A DNA stretch of 64,000 bases, taken from NCBI GenBank assembly GCA_018873245.2, contig JAEMBT020000001.1:3720001-3784000 (forward strand). The letters run 5' to 3'. Made by a program: the position numbers and the translations under genes. Below the pieces are notes generated by a model. The model had not been told where the DNA came from. It ran no database searches and saw only the letters and a program-made list of their open reading frames with translations. Positions 14,601 through 26,327 of the stretch are shown piece after piece. Every line of letters starts with the position of its first letter. Within the stretch, counting starts at the first letter, position 1. Source of the DNA: Archegozetes longisetosus. Its lineage: Eukaryota; Arthropoda; Arachnida; Sarcoptiformes; Trhypochthoniidae.

Positions 14601-17600
14601 ATTGTGTACTTGTTTTTTGGTGGCTCTACTCCTCATTTATGGCACAAGTCTTTATTTAGGCGATTAATTCATTTAATTCATTGCTATAAGACGATAGAAG
14701 TTTTTCAGTGAGTTTTAATTAATGAACAGTATATGAACTTAATATCGATTTAACGCTTTATTGATTTAGTACTACTAATAGAAAAAAGTAATGAATAAAA
14801 AGTTATGCATTTTTCTATAGACGTCGTAAAAACCATTAAAAGAGCAATAATTATGTGCTGAAAGAAAAATAATTTCAAACTTTGGCAAAAACTTTTGAAT
14901 GAATAATGTTTTTGATTTTTAGAAAAGTATATTTCTTAGCAAAACTAGCTAGCAAAATTCAGTTAGCTTCAGCAACTCTGATCTAATGGCCTGCAATTGA
15001 TTTTGTGCTAAATAACCTAAAATGGACTGAAGCCTGAGTTTGAATATATGAGATTACTTCTAATATTCATTCTTATCATATGTAAATTCGGTAGAGAGAA
15101 AAATCAATTTTCAGTATTATAAAGATAAAAATTAATATTTTCAACTTCCTTCAAACACTCATTAAGTTTTATTTGACTGTACCATAACTGGTCTTAACAA
15201 ACACTTAACTCTGAGGCGCTAATGGTTTCACTCATCATTAGTTGTCTCTATTATTAGATAATAATTTACTAACTATTACAGCACCAGATATTGCATCATA
15301 AATGTTAAGATATTTTTGTAACACTTTCTTATCTCACAATGACTTTGAAACTAATTTGAATATTTTCAACATAAATCAAAATATCGAACATTAGTTTTGA
15401 AGAGGATCAATGAAAAAGTGATCAAAATGTATATGAAACATAATACAAGAAGATATGTTCTTGAAGACATCTTCTTGAAGACATCTTCTTCAGTCATAGT
15501 TGCTATTATAGAGCAGACTTTTTGTCATTGGTGTAATTGTTTAAGTAATACTAGTCGGTAATTGACTTGATTGCTATTAATTGAGCAAATTAACTGTTTT
15601 ATGTGATCTAACATAAGGCCAGATAAAGGCCATTATCGATCTTTGTCTTAGATCTTAAGCTTGACTAGACTTTATGATTGGCCTTAAGGAAGGCTTTTCG
15701 CTATTGCATACTATAGCGATCCAACACAAGTAATAAGATTTCATTTGAGGGCAACAAAGTTATAATGAGCACAACCTTGTAATTGGTTTTTCTTTTCGGG
15801 CCATAGTTATTATGTTTAAAAAACATTTCTTCTCAAGAGAAAAGTTTGGGAGAAGTAGAAATTACTACTAAAACAGTGAACAAACTTATTACAGATAGTT
15901 TTCTTGTTCCTTCAAAAATCAATATTTCCACATGTTTTTAGCTAAATAGCATTTCCTTTAATTTCAGAGTCATATTAGCAAATTATGCGCTTTTTCCAAT
16001 CAATTAGAAGGCTGCCAATTCATCAGACACTAGAAAACACTCTTTACTTAAGTAATACATCCAAATCCGTTTATAGTGAGCACAAAATTCGCTTTTCGTT
16101 GAGTCCAGATACAGGCAAATCTGCTTATAGTGAACACTATTAGTTGCACCAAACAGAATCTATAGTTCATTGAGTTCAGATCTAGCGGATTCTGCTTATG
16201 GTGCACAAGCCCATTCACTACAAACAGGTTAGAGTGTGGTACTTTTGAATATTTTTCTATTTCATTCAATGAAGTCTGAAACTATTTAAATTATCTTATA
16301 AAACTTAATCGTGAATCACAAAAATAATTGATTAAATCTTGTGAATGACTGAGGACTGAGAGAACAACTTGAAGCATCCTTTGGAATCTCTCAAAGCTTT
16401 TTCAAGCAATAAAAGTCTAAGCGTTAAAAGTAAGCTCTTTAGTGGTTATCGGTTTCAGAAGTTTATGGCGAAAAATTTATGAGTTTAGTTGTCTTAACCG
16501 ATACAATGCAATGTCAAGCTAGTACGCAATGCTCAACACTTATAATATATTATGTTTTCACAGGTTTATAGAGAGCTTTCAGGAATTTCTGACACATAAC
16601 CGATAATCAACAAAAAAGACTTATTGTTTTTGTCATAATTCTGTGTTTTTACGATGAATGAGTTGATATCTTATTATATTTGGTCGCAATTGATTTGAAT
16701 ATTTGACGAATAATACATGTAAAGAGAGGTTTCTGCATAATTATCACAACTATCTTCGAGCGTAGTCATTATTAGGATATTAATAGTAACTATTACACAG
16801 ACAAATACGCAGCTTGTTCAATGCAGTACTTGTTTTACTTAATCGTAAGTTAGATAATAACTCATGAGAATAAGTTTGGCATTCTTGGGCTCTGTAGCAT
16901 TCAGTACAGTTAGATTGGATCAATTGAGAGGTTGATACGTAAAATTGCTGAACCAAGCGATAAAAGTTAAGCCATAATACAATAAAAGTCCATTAAACAC
17001 TTCTTGTGTTGTGCTCTAATCAATACTATAACTCACCACATCTTAATAATCAGAAATATCAGAATAATTATTTGAAGTGTACAATAACTGTTCAAGTTGT
17101 TTCCCATAAATTGACAGAATGTTAATGACGAGGCCTATTAACACTATTTAGTTATCTGAGTAAAACCTAAATCTAAACTAAACGAAAATGTTTGACATGC
17201 AAAAACGTCAAATTTCTAGAATTACTAATTGGTTTTAGAAGTGAATGAAAAATTGAAGTGAAATGATTTTCTGTATTTTCAGAGCAAAAGAAAGCAGGGA
17301 GAAGTTGAATTAGAGGCATTACTCTCTGAAGGAGAAGAGAAGTGCGTCAGTAAGCCATGCGTTCAAAGCGAACAATGCTGTCCTGGATCCGTTTGCGTGG
17401 ACGTAGACTTGAGTGGAGAGAATAGAGGTATTGTATCTTCTCATATATGGCTGAAAATGAGATATTTATGATAAAAAACGCTCGATTCAACAATCAATTT
17501 ATCGCGTATAGGTTATTATTAGAGTACGAGTTATTATTCTCTAAGGATTTTCTCATATCATTATTTTCAGAGGATATAAAACTTCAATATAAGAAAATGA

Positions 17601-20004
17601 AAGATAATAACAATGTTATCATCTCTTTGTTCATTCATGATAATATATGGCATAAGACTTTCTAGTTATCAGAATATTTCAGGAACGCAATAATCCATTA
17701 GTGATGAAAATATGTCAAAATATACTAAAATAAGGGTTTCATAAAATATTTAATTAAACTTTAAATTCTGAACCAACCACAAAATCATGCTTTATATTTA
17801 CTTCGGTAATCATCAAATTCATACGTGACTTAGGTTTGAAATATGTATCTTATATATTGTATCCTTTGAATGATTGCTAACTCGTAAGTCAAATAAATGA
17901 AATAGTGGTAGAACTTGTGTAGTTCAGCACAAACACACAAATACTCTCATTTTATTGTTAGTTTCGATTCGCTTCTCAATTTTAGTTTCAACATTACACT
18001 CTAAATCCTAATAATCCGCGATAGCACCAAAAGCGATGCGTTGCGGTCACATGCTTTCCATCATATCATGATATCTTCAGGTATTAACGAACTTATAGAA
18101 TGCTCACTATGGCAGTCAAAGTAAATCTAAATTGAATACGCATTGCAGAGATTTTGACATAGCGACAGCCTTTTTCTTGTTGCTATCAAGGTTTGTTAAG
18201 TTTTCTGATGTACTTGAGCTTAACTTAGCTATTCTTTAGTTATGGTAAAAGTTCGTTAATATAAAACATTGTGGTACTAATGCAAACTGATATAGTATTA
18301 TAATTGAGCCTAGTCTGCAAAACTCGCGATTCTTATAAGTACAGTACCGTTATTTGCTTATAGATATTTCTGAAATAAATTAAAGAAAAATATTAGCTGA
18401 AACTAGAAAAACACTAAAGTAAAACGGAACCTCAAGTTTTTCATATTATTAATGCATGAAGTTTAGGCAAATTTATTCAAATTTCGAAATAAGAGGACTT
18501 AATTTCTAGTAGAAACGCAAACACATAAAGAACATTCCGATAATTTTCAAGTTATTAAATGTATTCAAGTTGTTTATAAAATCTTTAAACTACCGACTAA
18601 TTTGAATTTACAATATACTTTCAAAATTAAAATCTCATTTCGCGTAAATATCAGAATCGTATTGAAAAACTCGAGAAGTACTACTTTAAACTTACTATGT
18701 AAGCAAAAACAGATTCATGTAAATTAGATTATGTTTTCTCTGAAGGAATCTACATTTTCCTTAAATATTTATGAATTTTATTAACCGTTTTGCTTAGAGA
18801 CAACTCCAAGTTTTTCATGGAAATCAAGATTACATTCCTAGAAACATTATTCTATAGTTGGTTTTTCTAAGACCCTGACTCCTACCTAATAGTATTCTTG
18901 TTTGCCTAGAATTGCTCTAATTTTTCAGCTTTATTTGGGATGAAATATAATTTTGAACACAAATTACTTATTAATGGTGAATATTATTGAATTTTGTATA
19001 TAAGCTGTTCAAATTTGCACGTATTTAGTCATATAGTGCTTGAATGTTGGAAACTCCCAAAAAAGATGAAAATCAAATATGTAATAACACAAATGAGGAA
19101 CAGAAATTCAACCTTCATTTAAGTGCCTTCTATTCAATTCGTGATCTAATCATATCTTTGCTATTACTAACACCTATTTGTTGACAATGAATTGCATTCT
19201 TTTTCCTTTTTTTTCATTTGACAAACATTTCAAACATAATTGTATTGATGGTTAATAACAGGTTAGTTTTTATTTCAAAATTTCAACACAATATTTGCAT
19301 TCAAATATATTTTTGAAACTTTGGTGTAAATATTCATAAGTTTTTGTGTTGAAATCTTAAGGTAAGTCCGAAATAAGCTTGTTTTGAAGGTTATGTCAAG
19401 CTATTGAGTCAAATCAATATTCAATTAATTCTCCAATTTTGAGAATAAATACAAACTTTTGTATGAATAAAAAGTTTGATGAAGAGAAAATGTGAAATTA
19501 CTATTTGATTGCTTTGTTGAGAAAACATGTGACTAAAAGTAATTATTAACATTAGTTGCGGGAACGTGTTTACCAATTTATGGCATAAACGAAGGCGAGT
19601 CGTGTACAGATGACAACGACTGCGAACCAGGACTAAGATGTCTGGACAATCAACCGGTTCCTCTAGCACTGAGACAGAAACAGAGAACATGTCAACCACC
19701 TGGTCGTGATATGATGAAGAAACAATACAGTAAGTGATTAGAGATGATTTAGTGATATATTTGATAATAATATTGATTTATTACTACAGATGATGAATGT
19801 TCGACAAGCAGTGAATGCGACGCAAGCCATGGATTGTGTTGTCAAGTGATTAAACGCCATCGAATGGCTCCGAGGAAACTGTGCTATTACTTCTCGGACC
19901 CCAAGAGTTGCATTGGATCTGTTGACGTGACATTTGCAAAACCGAATCCTGTTGTCATGAATTCTGGCAATAGTAACAACTTTTTTAAGGCTAGAATCGG
20001 ATAA
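5673..20004 (+). CDS. Secreted cysteine-rich prohormone-like protein, 4 exons
   Basis: Predicted exons are 5673-5765, 17283-17427, 19556-19729 and 19790-20004, with GT-AG junctions and matching phases, giving 208 residues. Residues 1-21 form a clear signal peptide (MENIC then a Leu/Ile/Phe core). The mature chain starts WENERLVGF, followed by a Lys-Arg-Lys stretch that could be a prohormone cleavage site. It carries 16 cysteines in three groups (5, 5 and 6), including two CC pairs and a CTDDNDCEPGLRC segment, as in colipase/Dickkopf-like or arthropod prohormone-type precursors. The chain ends in Gly directly before the stop, which could allow amidation. Possible polyadenylation signals (AATAAA) follow within 30 bases. 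It is probably an extracellular ligand or neuropeptide precursor; the resemblance to arthropod ITG-like/prohormone-3 proteins is from memory and uncertain. Intron 1 is 11.5 kb and full of repeats. Confidence 0.75.
6671..6769. mobile_element. Palindromic Tc1/mariner-type MITE with TA duplication
   Basis: A 99-bp element with perfect 23-bp inverted ends (starting CAGTAATACCTCG) lies between TA dinucleotides at 6669-6670 and 6770-6771. Target TA and such ends are typical of Tc1/mariner-derived MITEs. It sits in intron 1 of the secreted cysteine-rich gene and has no coding capacity. Confidence 0.85.
9630..9715. repeat. Degenerate CCTAAA-rich block
   Basis: A run of CCTAAA, CCTAAC and CTAAAC words, imperfect throughout. 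It resembles a decayed TTAGG-like telomeric repeat, but similar words occur at 38397-38500, 48180 and 62080, so it may simply be a common genomic word. Confidence 0.6.
9925..10005. repeat. Short tandem repeat, GAGTTAGGAAGATAA type
   Basis: About five imperfect copies of a 15-16-bp unit alternating GTTAGGAAGATAA and GTTAGCAAGATAA. Confidence 0.8.
10615..10720 (+). repeat. Dispersed repeat family A, copy 1
   Basis: Shares the words CGCGATAGCACCA and AACTTATAGAATA in the same order with 18005-18215, and more loosely with 12150-12360, 33905-33990, 37345-37445 and 38740-38850. The copies are strongly diverged. No coding capacity. Confidence 0.6.
12150..12360 (+). repeat. Dispersed repeat family A, copy 2
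   Basis: Family A relic with the internal words GATATTAACAGACTTATAG and a 3' part containing GCAACAGCTTTTTCTTGTTG. The last 24-bp portion is duplicated in tandem near 12292-12343. Confidence 0.6.
14128..14225. repeat. About 18-bp tandem repeat, roughly 6 copies
   Basis: Imperfect repeats of AATGGAGATAGTCAACTG, read directly. Confidence 0.85.
16048..16230. repeat. About 75-bp imperfect tandem repeat, about 2.5 copies
   Basis: The segment with AATCCGTTTATAGTGAGCAC and GTTGAGTCCAGAT recurs as AATCTGCTTATAGTGAACAC and ATTGAGTTCAGAT, then again in part. It lies in intron 1 of the secreted cysteine-rich gene and looks like mobile-element debris. Confidence 0.55.
18005..18215 (+). repeat. Dispersed repeat family A, copy 3
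   Basis: The most complete family A copy. It starts near CGCGATAGCACCAAAAG, passes through GAACTTATAGAAT, and ends with GCGACAGCCTTTTTCTTGTTG. It lies in intron 2 of the secreted cysteine-rich gene. Confidence 0.6.
19065..19400 (-). repeat. Dispersed repeat family B, copy 1 (inverted)
   Basis: The reverse complement matches 42790-43090 over about 300 bp at roughly 75-80% by eye, including segments around GTTGAAATTTTG and AAATGAAGGTTGAATT. It lies in intron 2, close to exon 3. Confidence 0.7.
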
Positions 20005-20800
20005 AGGATTTCGATAACTAAATAAAAGTTATTTAATTGAAGAGCACTTTTATTATTTTGTGAATTAAGTGAAAATATCTTATATTTAAATGACTCCAAT
20101 ATCTGTTGAATTTGAGCAATACATGAATGTTGTCATTAAATGCCAGTACATTATAAGTATAATTATATTTATATCTATTGTATCATTAATTCGACTTAAT
20201 TGGCACTAATGTTGAATCTATTTTTATGTACAATAAATTAAATACTTTAATGTTTTACTTAAGTAATGTTATATTAAAACAGAGAATCGATTAAATGTAT
20301 TGGAAAGTCATTGAAAAACAATTGCATATAAGTACTTATATTTGAAAGTATTTGTTGGCATCAAATTCGTGGCGCGATCGTTAAATTATTGTAAACCAAT
20401 ATTTTGATCAGCTATTTGATCAATTTTAAACAAGTTGTCAATTCAAACTTACATTTATAACAGGAACAAATTATAGAAAGTATTCTTCACTCAAACAATA
20501 TCATTTCAATTGATTTAAAATAAACGAATGCAGTACAACCAGATCAACCCTTTCTTACTTCAAAGTAATGTAAACAACTTAATGCAAAGCGATAGCTCTT
20601 GAGTCTGAAATATGCACAAGAATTCGTTACCACTATCGCGCTGTCTATAATTTTGATTTGATTAAAGTTTAGTTTTTAAGCATTATTTGTTTGATATTGT
20701 AGCAAAAGAGATTGTGAGTACTTCTATTCAGAATCCGCCTCCATTTGATTCTGATGAAACACAGAGAGGGTATTAAGATTCATTAATAAAGTATATTGGG
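20005..20800. other. 3' flank without a gene
   Basis: This is the 3' flank of the secreted cysteine-rich gene, with AATAAA motifs near the stop and then AT-rich sequence. I see no gene, RNA or clear repeat. Confidence 0.5.
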
Positions 20801-20849
20801 GGTTTCGAACCGATGACCCTCTGAAAACTACTGGCACTTACTTGGACCT

Positions 20850-21110
20850 TTTGCGCCGCCCAGATCTAATTTGCGGAGAGTCTACCAGTGCTAGCCGCTC
20901 TCAGAGGCCGCCGCTCACTTCTTTAGCCGAGTGTTCGTGGCTAATCTGGCCGCTTTCTTTGGCCGTAGTTCTCGAGATCCTTTAAAGACTTACTGATGGT
21001 GGTTGATCCTGCTTTAGCTTCTTCCTGATATCAGTGGGATTCATCCCTTGGTCACGGAAGGCCACGATATGGTCTTGCTCGACAAGGCTCAGTTAGGCAC
21101 CCTTCGGCAT
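20850..21110 (-). pseudogene. Tc1-like transposase N-terminal relic
   Basis: Read on the minus strand, the fragment starts ATG at 21110 and gives MPKGA, a stop, then LSLVEQDHIVAFRDQGMNP. This resembles the first helix-turn-helix of Tc1 transposases. A shifted frame further on gives LKDLENYGQRKRPDRPR, like the linker and GRPR region before the second helix-turn-helix. Stops and frameshifts make it dead. The catalytic DDE part is absent. The local base composition is clearly richer in GC than the surroundings. Confidence 0.65.
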
Positions 21111-21328
21111 GGTATATAATAAAGAATACATCAATTAAATAAACAAAAGAGGTCTTATATTGACTTGTTCTGCTGTGATGTCCAAAAATTGCACTTTATC
21201 GATTGCCATTTCCATTGCTTCGACAATAAATCGATAGGTGAAATACAAAAAAAACTACTTATCAATTTAGTATATCAATAGTAGTTGAATAAATAACAGT
21301 TCAGCATAACCGGTCACAGTCACTTTAT

Positions 21329-21789
21329 CGACACTCGTTTTATTGACAGTCACATTTGTAATAACTGAAGAAGCGCAAGCCGAAGAAGCTGTTCAAACAA
21401 AAGATATCAAAACAACACTGATCTACACCTTCAGACGAGCGGTTAGAGTATAGACATGACTATCACCATATGTGACCATGGATCAGCTAAAGGTGATAAT
21501 TTTCTATACTCAAACAACTTGCCTGATGACTTGGTAGTATGTGAGTACCAAATTGTTTCAATAAAACATTGAAATATAGTTGGTGGACGTCATCAGACAA
21601 GTTGTCAGTATAAAAATAATTATCACCATTAACTGGTCCATGGTCACATATGGTGATAGTCATGTTTATATACTAACCGCTCGTCTGAAGGTATAGAACA
21701 GTGCTATTCTGATAACTTTTGTTCGAACAACCTCTTCGGCTAGCGCTTCTTCAGCTACTATTACAAATGTATCAATAAGACGAGTGTCG
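21329..21789. mobile_element. Foldback element with ~200-bp inverted arms
   Basis: The left arm (21329-21531) and right arm (21588-21789) are reverse complements at roughly 85% by eye. Matching ends are CGACACTCG and CGAGTGTCG, and the arms share a CCATGGTC-type core word. About 55 bp separate the arms. No reading frame is present. Relics of the same arm occur at 24980-25118 and 46957-47070, so this is a small family. Confidence 0.75.
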
Positions 21790-22484
21790 ATAAGCTGAAT
21801 TTTGGTAATATGAACATGAGCTGTAAATAACAGTTCAATAACGATTTAAATACAATATGTCCAAAATCTTTAAACTTACAATTAGTGCAGATAAAGTGCA
21901 GATACAGTGCAGATCAAGTGTATTAATACAAATATGATTAACTAAGCTAGATAACATGAAATATAATAATTTAATTATCAGTTTAAAGAGAAATATTAGA
22001 GTTCAGTTTATGACTCCGTTCTCCTTGGTTCCAGTACTCGTCGTCCACTGTTCTCCATACTGGTCCATTGAAAGTAATAATTATTTAATTAAACAAAATC
22101 GAATCAGATAATTATTTAACGAGATTCGTGTAAAACTTTGAGCCTTGAGCCATACGTCTGACTTCGTTAAGACTGCAGTTGACCTCACTATTACTATCAT
22201 TTGACTTTCGTCAATAATTAAATCCTACCAAATTAGATTTAGCAATAAAGTAATCACCATTTATTATCGATATATTTTCAGTTATACATCTTTCTAGGCA
22301 GTCTTTGGTATTGATTTGTGAACCAAAATCTACTTTTGGAGTTACTCAACTCAGCAAAATATCTAATTGTCAATTATAATAGTGATCATATACTTAATAC
22401 TGATCAGTCATTAATTATGAAATCTATAGTCAAAGAACTTTATCAAATATTGGTGAAAAGCAGACTGAAGTTGTAGTTACCACA

Positions 22485-23440
22485 ATGAGTGCTATTTCAC
22501 ATTCTTATACAATTCGGCCTTTAATTAGTATGGGAGGGAAACTTATTGGTAAACTATTTTTATACGTACAAGAAACTAATGGAAAGTTTGGTCTAAATGT
22601 TTTAAGTGATCTTTTTTGCTTAATAATTAGTAAAGAACATAAGCTAAGCTTGAGGTTGAGCTCCTAACCTTGACCTTAAGAGCTTCAAAATTTCTTAATA
22701 CTTAGAGTTGAAGAGAAAATATTTAAGGAATTTTTCTACCAGTTGACTAAAGACACGCTTTCTACTAAACTTTGAACTCACGAAAACTCGAGGATTTTTA
22801 ATACATTTTAATCCTTTTTGTTTGAGTGACTATATTTATCAAAATCAAGTTTTTGTTCGCCATTTCATTCTCTATTCAATTATTTAATTTTAACTTAAAA
22901 AATGACAACTTTAAGTGAAGATATTATTGAATTAATTTCTGATCAAGTTTTTCATTATAAGCTCGAAGTTCAAGCTCAAGCTCGTGTCAAACGAGCTTTT
23001 GTTCTTCACTATTAATAATGTATTTGTAACCTGTAGTTCTTAATGTAAAATGTCTAAAGAACTTGTGAAAAAGTTTGCTTTAGAAATAATAAAGCTCGTA
23101 GTTGAAGAAAATTTTGTTTAAACGTTAGATTCTTGGTCTGGATATAAAAATTGTGACCATTATGATATGTTTAACGATTTAAATTGTAAAGTATTATTCC
23201 TCCAAAAAAAACTTTGGTTCAACCTGTCAACATTTTTTATTTTTACGGTGGAAATATTTTACTAAAAGGTTTTATAATTTTGTTACACTTGAAGAGATTA
23301 ACATAGATATATGTTTAAGAAATAATATTAAAATACACTCTTTAATCTTTAATCAGTTACAATATCCTTTATTTTATCCAATGTTGAAATATGCGTGATA
23401 TAAACCTAGTTATATAACTGGCAGGCCTGAACATTTTGAA
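22485..23440 (+). pseudogene. Broken DDE-type transposase fragments
   Basis: The piece at 22485-22664 gives HSYTIRPLISMGGKLIGKLF and ETNGKFG, like the region of arthropod DDE transposases where a Gly-Lys motif precedes a F-I-CLQE-type strand. Further downstream in shifting frames are LDSWSGYKN (the D-S-W-x-G step holding the second catalytic Asp), IPPKKTLVQPVN (P-P-x-T-x-x-x-Q-P-x-D-type block) and INICLRNNIKIHSLIFNQ. These blocks keep the expected order. Many stops and shifts make it inactive. It lies inside the inverted-repeat element, so it is probably that element's own transposase. The exact superfamily is not certain. Confidence 0.6.
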
Positions 23441-23554
23441 ACTGTGAAAGATTTGTTTTAAATTTGATGAAATCGAATATAGTTCAAATAATTGCATTGA
23501 TAGTACTTTTGTATGCTGTTGTTGGAGTAAAAATGCCTTACTAACTTTTTTGAA

Positions 23555-24031
23555 TAGTTTTAGTTTTAGTTTTAGTTTTAGTTTTAGTTTTAGTTTTAGT
23601 TTTAGTTTTAGTTTTAGTTTTAGTTTTAGTTTTAGTTTTAGTTTTAGTTTTAGTTTTAGTTTTAGTTTTAGTTTTAGTTTTAGTTTTAGTTTTAGTTTTA
23701 GTTTTAGTTTTAGTTTTAGTTTTAGTTTTAGTTTTAGTTTTAGTTTTAGTTTTAGTTTTAGTTTTAGTTTTAGTTTTAGTTTTAGTTTTAGTTTTAGTTT
23801 TAGTTTTAGTTTTAGTTTTAGTTTTAGTTTTAGTTTTAGTTTTAGTTTTAGTTTTAGTTTTAGTTTTAGTTTTAGTTTTAGTTTTAGTTTTAGTTTTAGT
23901 TTTAGTTTTAGTTTTAGTTTTAGTTTTAGTTTTAGTTTTAGTTTTAGTTTTAGTTTTAGTTTTAGTTTTAGTTTTAGTTTTAGTTTTAGTTTTAGTTTTA
24001 GTTTTAGTTTTAGTTTTAGTTTTAGTTTTAG
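23555..24031. repeat. Pure (TTTTAG)n array, about 79 copies
   Basis: A 477-bp array of the hexamer TTTTAG without an interruption that I could find. The periodicity leaves both strands open as dipeptide frames (Ser-Phe and Lys-Thr), which are artefacts. The hexamer is telomere-like but is not the canonical arthropod TTAGG. It lies inside the decayed inverted-repeat transposon. Confidence 0.95.
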
Positions 24032-24555
24032 ATGACACCGATTTAACTAAAATACTAGAAATTAATTCTTCAGAGAAAGGAGTGAAGAGACTTACTCTTC
24101 ACTTCCCAAACTCTTAAGACTAAGCGATCTCCGAGAGTAATTGTTAGTATTCAAAATCCAAACCTTTTCAATATTTAAGCCTTTTACTTTGTATAAAGTT
24201 TCTTTTAATAAATAAACTTTGATTTTCTTTTAAAACTGTATAAGTTTTAATTTTCGAACTTAGCTGAGAACTAAATTAAGTAAAACCTCTGCAATAGTGA
24301 GGTCAACTGCGGCTCTGAAGTCAGATGTATGGTTCGAGGCCTAAAATTTTGCGTGAATCTCGTTAAATAATTATCTGATCCGTTTTTGTTTAACTAATTA
24401 TTTCTTTCAAAGGAATTGTATGGAGAACAGTGGGCAAGTACTGGAGCCAAGGAGAACGGAGTCATAAATTGAACTTTAATATTTCTCTTTAAACTGATAA
24501 TTGAATTACTATATTTCATGTTATCTAACTTAATCATTTTTGTACTAATACACTT

Positions 24556-26327
24556 AAGGCTTAATTAAATATTATTAAAAGATAAATTTGAATTTTTGAA
24601 TTTGAATAATACTTGTCTAAAATGATATATTTTTTGTTTCTAATATAGTTTCAACACAATTTTTTATACTTCTTGGAGCGAATTAAACTCTATTTTCTTT
24701 TAATTAACAATCAAATGAATAAATTTCCTAATTTGATTTTATCTTATAATTTGATACTTACTTGAGGCTTAAAACTCATAAACTTAGATGTCTCGATAAA
24801 TATGAAGACATTGCATCATGTTTTCAATCCAATCCTTTGGGTAAGATTTCGGTTGTGCAGGCATCAGACATCTCTATCTTTAAAATCCCTATATGCTCGT
24901 ATAAAACTCCAAAAAACTTTGGACGACTTTTTAATTAATTATAGTAAACGACTTAGTGTAACTTTAGCCGCTAATCGATAGCTCAAGAAGCGTGCGCCCA
25001 AGAAGTCGTTCCAACAAAAGATACCAAAATAGAGGTGCTGTACATCTTCAGACTAGTGGTTAGAGTATAATCATGACATTTATCACCTGTGACCATGGAT
25101 TAGTTATAGATAATAATAATGCTTATATTCTAGTCAATCGTCTGGGAACGCACAGGTAAAAGTATGCACTTGTGAAAGTGAGATTTTTCAACTTTGATAT
25201 TGACTTTGAAAGCCATTGAAAGCACTTAAGCCTTTTCTTCATTTCTAAACATAAACCAATATGTTTTAAAAGAGTTGTATTTAAAGCGTGAAAGCTCTAA
25301 AAAGTTTTACAGCATTTATGAGTTGAGTGGAGGGTTGATATGAACTGCCAGAAGCCCTCCTTTAATTGAAGCATAATTTTGAGTGCAAGATCAAGTTATT
25401 TGTTATCAGTTTTGTTTGCGAGCTATATAACAGCTCAGAGAAAGTTTTCATAATGACCTATTTATAATTTTATTAAATATAATAAAATTTTTAAATTGTT
25501 GTGCTAAAGATTGACTTCTCATGACAAATCGAACAATTCAAACAAAATGTATTAGAGAAGCACTCGAATACAAAGATTGAACTGCAACAATATTTATCAA
25601 AATCTTTTCGTTGAGCCAAGCTTTCAAAGGATAAACAATGAAAAAATCAGTTTTGAAAATGTAATCTAACCAGGTCTTTATTTGAATCCATAACTGTTAA
25701 TTTAATTGATTTGAACGACTTGTTTATAGACTTAACATTAGACTCAATAGAGTGTGTAAAACTGTTATTGCCGTTAACTTAGCCAACAGTAGTCTTCAAT
25801 AATTGTGATTCTGTTTCACCGTTTCTTTCAACACATTCCGAAATATCTTTTTGAGTAATAGATTAGCCGTCAATACAATTGATCAAATGTTGGTGTCTGT
25901 CTGTTATGACTTAAATCTTGGTTTAAGCCTTAGAGTAGAATTTGCTTTAAAATATGCGCAAAACGGATACTCATTAATAGCAATCATGTTTAAAAATACT
26001 TGAATTAAAAGTTTGGTTTAAACGATACTGTATATCTTTACCGATATCTTTGTATTGATTGACATAACATTGGTTTCAATTGCTGCCGTCAAAGTATGAC
26101 TTAATAGCGTTCTTATCACTATTAAACTAATTCATACTTTGTATTTCTCTCATCAATTAATTTATTGTTATTATATTTACAAAATGTTGTCATTAATTAT
26201 ATTAATACTGAGTTTTGTTTGCTTTTTTGTACATAAATACTAATCAATTGAAACGTAAAGTGAACGTCATTTCTGTGTTGAAATGCGTCTAAGGAAGTAA
26301 TCAAATGTTTATCTAACACATAAAACA
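24556..26327. other. Non-coding stretch with a foldback-arm relic
   Basis: 24980-25118 is a diverged copy of the 21329-21531 foldback arm (shared words AAGAAG, AACAAAAGATA, GTTAGAGTATA and TGTGACCATGGAT). The rest is AT-rich and shows nothing recognisable up to the start of selenoprotein S. Confidence 0.6.

Larger units (their letters stand above)
21916..24555. mobile_element. Decayed DNA transposon with ~270-bp terminal inverted repeats
   Basis: The segment at 21916-22195 is the reverse complement of 24290-24555, including the words GAGAACGGAGTCATAAA, ATTTCATGTTATCTA and CTCGTTAAATAATTATCTGA. Between the arms lie broken transposase fragments (22485-23440) and a pure hexamer array (23555-24031). 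No target duplication could be fixed. Confidence 0.75.

Noticed and set aside
23541..24038. Lys-Thr and Ser-Phe dipeptide proteins on the two strands
   Set aside because: Products of a hexamer microsatellite, which is open in several frames by its period alone.
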